DNA of 64,000 nt from Phascolarctobacterium faecium DSM 14760 (lineage in GTDB: Bacteria > Bacillota > Negativicutes > Acidaminococcales > Acidaminococcaceae), in contig NZ_QLTS01000001.1 in assembly GCF_003269275.1 (NCBI RefSeq), positions 62,001 to 126,000 of the forward strand, written 5' to 3'. How positions within the stretch are numbered: the first letter of the stretch is position 1; the number at the start of each line of letters is the position of its first letter. Positions 63,622-64,000 of this stretch are shown here, one piece after another. The notes under the pieces were generated by a model. The model was not told the DNA's origin, searched no databases, and saw only the letters and a list, made by a program, of their open reading frames with translations. The position numbers were made by a program, and so were the translations under genes.

Positions 63622-64000
63622 TCACTCCGCTTCTTGTAAGCGTTTTATTTCCAGCATCAAAGCTTCTGTAAGTTCATGCAGTAGTTCTTTGCTGATCGGT
63701 ACATCCTGAGGGAAAAAAATAGGTTTTCCAAATTTGACGTTTACTTGCGGCCATAATTTCCCCTGCCGTTTGATATCGGTACCTTTTACGCATGTTGGAA
63801 CAATGACTGCTTTAGCTTTTCCTGCCATCATCAAAGCACCTGGCTCAGCCTTACCTAACGCCCCTGTTTTACTGCGAGTCCCTTCAGGGAAAATAGCTAA
63901 CACACCACCATCCAGCATCAAGTCAATACCATGTTTTATTGCTGTTCTATCGGCCCCACCACGTTTTACAGGAAATGCGCCCAAAAGTTTATAAATATCA
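63622..64000 (-). CDS. plsC: 1-acyl-sn-glycerol-3-phosphate acyltransferase, C-terminal part (cut by window edge)
   Basis: The frame is open to the window edge and begins with DIYKLLGAFPVKRGG, so the start lies to the right. Visible PlsC motifs are the acceptor region GAFPVKRGGAD and FPEGTRS; the HxxxxD catalytic motif is outside. It acylates lysophosphatidic acid in phospholipid synthesis. It is five bases upstream of ispH-rpsA, in the same transcript. Confidence 0.9.
   Translation of the reverse strand, partial: DIYKLLGAFPVKRGGADRTAIKHGIDLMLDGGVLAIFPEGTRSKTGALGKAEPGALMMAGKAKAVIVPTCVKGTDIKRQGKLWPQVNVKFGKPIFFPQDVPISKELLHELTEALMLEIKRLQEAE

Noticed and set aside
1-64000. CRISPR arrays and insertion sequences
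   Set aside because: No regularly spaced direct repeats and no transposase reading frames were seen.

Overview
The window looks like a piece of chromosome from an anaerobic, Gram-negative-type Firmicute of the class Negativicutes (possibly an Acidaminococcaceae/Phascolarctobacterium-like gut organism; this is inferred from gene content, not from a search). Pointers are the IspH-ribosomal protein S1 fusion, a phosphatidylserine/phosphatidylethanolamine pathway beside Firmicute-style GTPase, RNase J and FtsK/RodZ-like clusters, a TAXI-type TRAP transporter, and strong AGGAGG ribosome binding sites.

Layout. Nearly all host genes from 1 to 27.8 kb are on the + strand, and all host genes from 27.9 kb to the end are on the - strand. 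The switch point coincides with a sequence closely resembling the Bacillus subtilis dif site (28783-28810). The window therefore appears to span the chromosome replication terminus. Inserted at dif is a compact 4.53-kb gokushovirus-like Microviridae prophage with seven + strand genes (major capsid VP1, pilot protein VP2, a tiny hydrophobic peptide, the Arg-rich VP8-like peptide, HUH replication protein VP4, VP5 and scaffold VP3). It is bracketed by a 16-bp direct repeat (28793-28808 and 33326-33341), each copy being the core plus XerD half of a dif site. It carries no integrase, so integration by host XerC/XerD is the likely mechanism. All prophage frames are open. This is the most exciting system in the window.

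Left arm (+): end of asd, lysC, dapA and a CGGC-domain gene (lysine/diaminopimelate branch); a secreted NlpC/P60 hydrolase; leucyl aminopeptidase, a PHP phosphoesterase, a P-loop/Asp23-like protein and a DUF3870 protein; a lone - strand EF-hand gene; a TAXI TRAP transporter operon with an internal terminator; then a long co-directional run rnj-ftsK-rodZ-like-ygiQ-solute-binding protein-rimO-cinA-DEAD helicase-hflX-ynbB. lexA (-) follows, with a clear promoter and SOS-like box, and faces the prophage.

Right arm (-, listed in order of increasing coordinate): two tandem secreted paralogues and pduL; an eight-gene set transcribed as HAD phosphatase-mtnP-mtnA-ahcY-class II aldolase-mtaD-nfnA-nfnB, which looks like anaerobic salvage of methylthioadenosine and S-adenosylhomocysteine coupled in one operon to the electron-bifurcating Nfn transhydrogenase; envelope genes (GT2, pssA, psd, tagA-like); a CitA/DcuS-like two-component system; prfC; a zinc-ribbon protein; tRNA-Pro(GGG); the threonine genes ACT-hom-thrB; plsY, der, cobO, a DUF512 radical-SAM protein; fni, ispH-rpsA and a truncated plsC at the right edge.
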